A DNA stretch of 64,000 nucleotides, from the NCBI GenBank assembly GCA_045565995.1, contig JBJLEF010000001.1, positions 1,860,001 through 1,924,000 of the forward strand. The letters run 5' to 3'. Positions within the stretch are counted from its first letter, which is position 1; every line of letters begins with the position of its first letter. The notes under the pieces were generated by a model. It ran no database searches. It worked only from the letters and a program-made list of their open reading frames with translations, and was not told the DNA's origin. Made by a program: the position numbers and the translations under genes. This stretch comes from UBA721 sp002705165 (GTDB lineage: Bacteria > Planctomycetota > Planctomycetia > Pirellulales > Pirellulaceae). Positions 63,458-64,000 of the stretch are shown in pieces.

Positions 63458-64000
63458 GTGAGTGAGTCGCGTACATCGTTAATTATCTGGTCGATATCGT
63501 GTCGGTTAGGATCTCCGATCATGTTTCGAATTCTCGTGAGATCAGGGACTCGACGACGAATATCTTCAAACGACTCGTCGTAAGCTTCCGTGTAGGTCTG
63601 GAATTCTATGTTAGAGGTGGAACCGCAGATCTCGATGACTCGCTTGGCTAGATCTAAAATGGAAATCGGATTATCGCTGCCGATGTTGATGACTTTACCG
63701 AAGGCGTCCTGAGTCTCCATTAGTTTGGTAATTGCCTGGGTTACATCGTACACGTGAGAGAAACAGCGAATTTGTTTCCCGTCATCATGGACTTGAAGTG
63801 GCTCACCAGCTAAAGCCGCTTGTACAAATCTGGGTAATACCATGCCATAGGTCCCGGTCTGCCTTGGCCCCACGACATTGAAAAAACGCCCAATCACAAT
63901 TGGCAGGTTATATTCTTTTACACAGGCTAATGCCAGAAATTCATCAATAGCTTTGGAGACTCCGTATGACCACCGCGGACGAGTTGTTGCACCGAAGACC
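63454..64000 (-). CDS. NAD-dependent sugar epimerase/dehydratase (partial at right edge)
   Basis: The reading frame enters from the right edge; 181 C-terminal residues are visible. The catalytic YxxxK is present as SYGVSKAIDEFLALA, followed by VIGRFFNVVGPRQTG, FSHVYDVTQAITKLMETQ and NIGSDNPISILDLAKRVIEI. These are typical of the extended short-chain dehydrogenase group with UDP-glucose 4-epimerases and UDP-glucuronate decarboxylases. The Rossmann half is outside the window. It would serve surface-sugar synthesis, like the genes at 6.3-15.6 kb. Confidence 0.9.
   Translation of the reverse strand, partial: VFGATTRPRWSYGVSKAIDEFLALACVKEYNLPIVIGRFFNVVGPRQTGTYGMVLPRFVQAALAGEPLQVHDDGKQIRCFSHVYDVTQAITKLMETQDAFGKVINIGSDNPISILDLAKRVIEICGSTSNIEFQTYTEAYDESFEDIRRRVPDLTRIRNMIGDPNRHDIDQIINDVRDSLT

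Overview
The window reads as one stretch of planctomycete chromosome. The strongest signs are protein families largely confined to, or expanded in, Planctomycetes: a DUF1549/DUF1553 protein next to a DUF1501 protein (28.6-32.0 kb), a double DUF1080 lipoprotein, a DUF1559-like protein, a large PilW/GspJ-type prepilin, a Tat-exported amidohydrolase, and very large secreted TPR proteins. Base composition looks even throughout. I see no rRNA, tRNA, insertion sequence, prophage or CRISPR array. I cannot name the genus.

Layout. 0-6.2 kb, minus strand: a thiamine-dependent 2-oxoacid dehydrogenase whose E1 alpha, E1 beta and lipoyl domains form one chain (cut by the left edge), then an exported endonuclease/exonuclease/phosphatase protein, a small S4 RNA-binding protein and a secreted TPR-thioredoxin-like protein. 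6.3-15.6 kb: surface-sugar genes, with a WecE-type aminotransferase, an ATP-grasp protein, a polyprenyl-phosphate glycosyltransferase, two polytopic membrane proteins, an amidohydrolase and a second DegT-family aminotransferase. 15.7-18.2 kb, minus strand: a tight run of [2Fe-2S] ferredoxin, PII-like protein, YkgJ-type cysteine-cluster protein and hisS. 18.4-22.9 kb, plus strand: iron-type alcohol dehydrogenase, exported esterase-like protein, and a DgcN/DgcA-like pair predicted to handle D-amino acids. dprA follows on the minus strand.

24.4-32.0 kb holds two exported low-complexity proteins built on tandem DNA repeats (the second frameshifted) and the DUF1549/DUF1501 pair. 32.1-48.0 kb is the most striking part: eight plus-strand genes encoding a TPR/beta-module protein, a roughly 2,560-residue relative of it, one ExbB/TolQ protein, two ExbD/TolR proteins, a TonB-shaped one-helix protein, a membrane-anchored DUF4159 protein and a secreted TPR protein. 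Together they look like an envelope machine driven by ion flow. One TolQ with two TolR-like subunits plus TPR-rich envelope partners recalls the Myxococcus AglRQS/Glt motor, but the substrate or task is unknown.

48.2-64 kb: mnmG, a Gfo/Idh/MocA oxidoreductase, an HTH-receiver regulator and a histidine kinase, a DapA-family aldolase/lyase, a GT-C-like membrane protein, a nucleoside phosphorylase-family protein beside ispH, the double-DUF1080 lipoprotein, a jelly-roll protein with a ten-base homopolymer in its gene, a prepilin, a DUF1559-like protein without the pilin signal, and the end of a sugar epimerase/dehydratase cut by the right edge. Five convergent gene pairs overlap at their stop codons.
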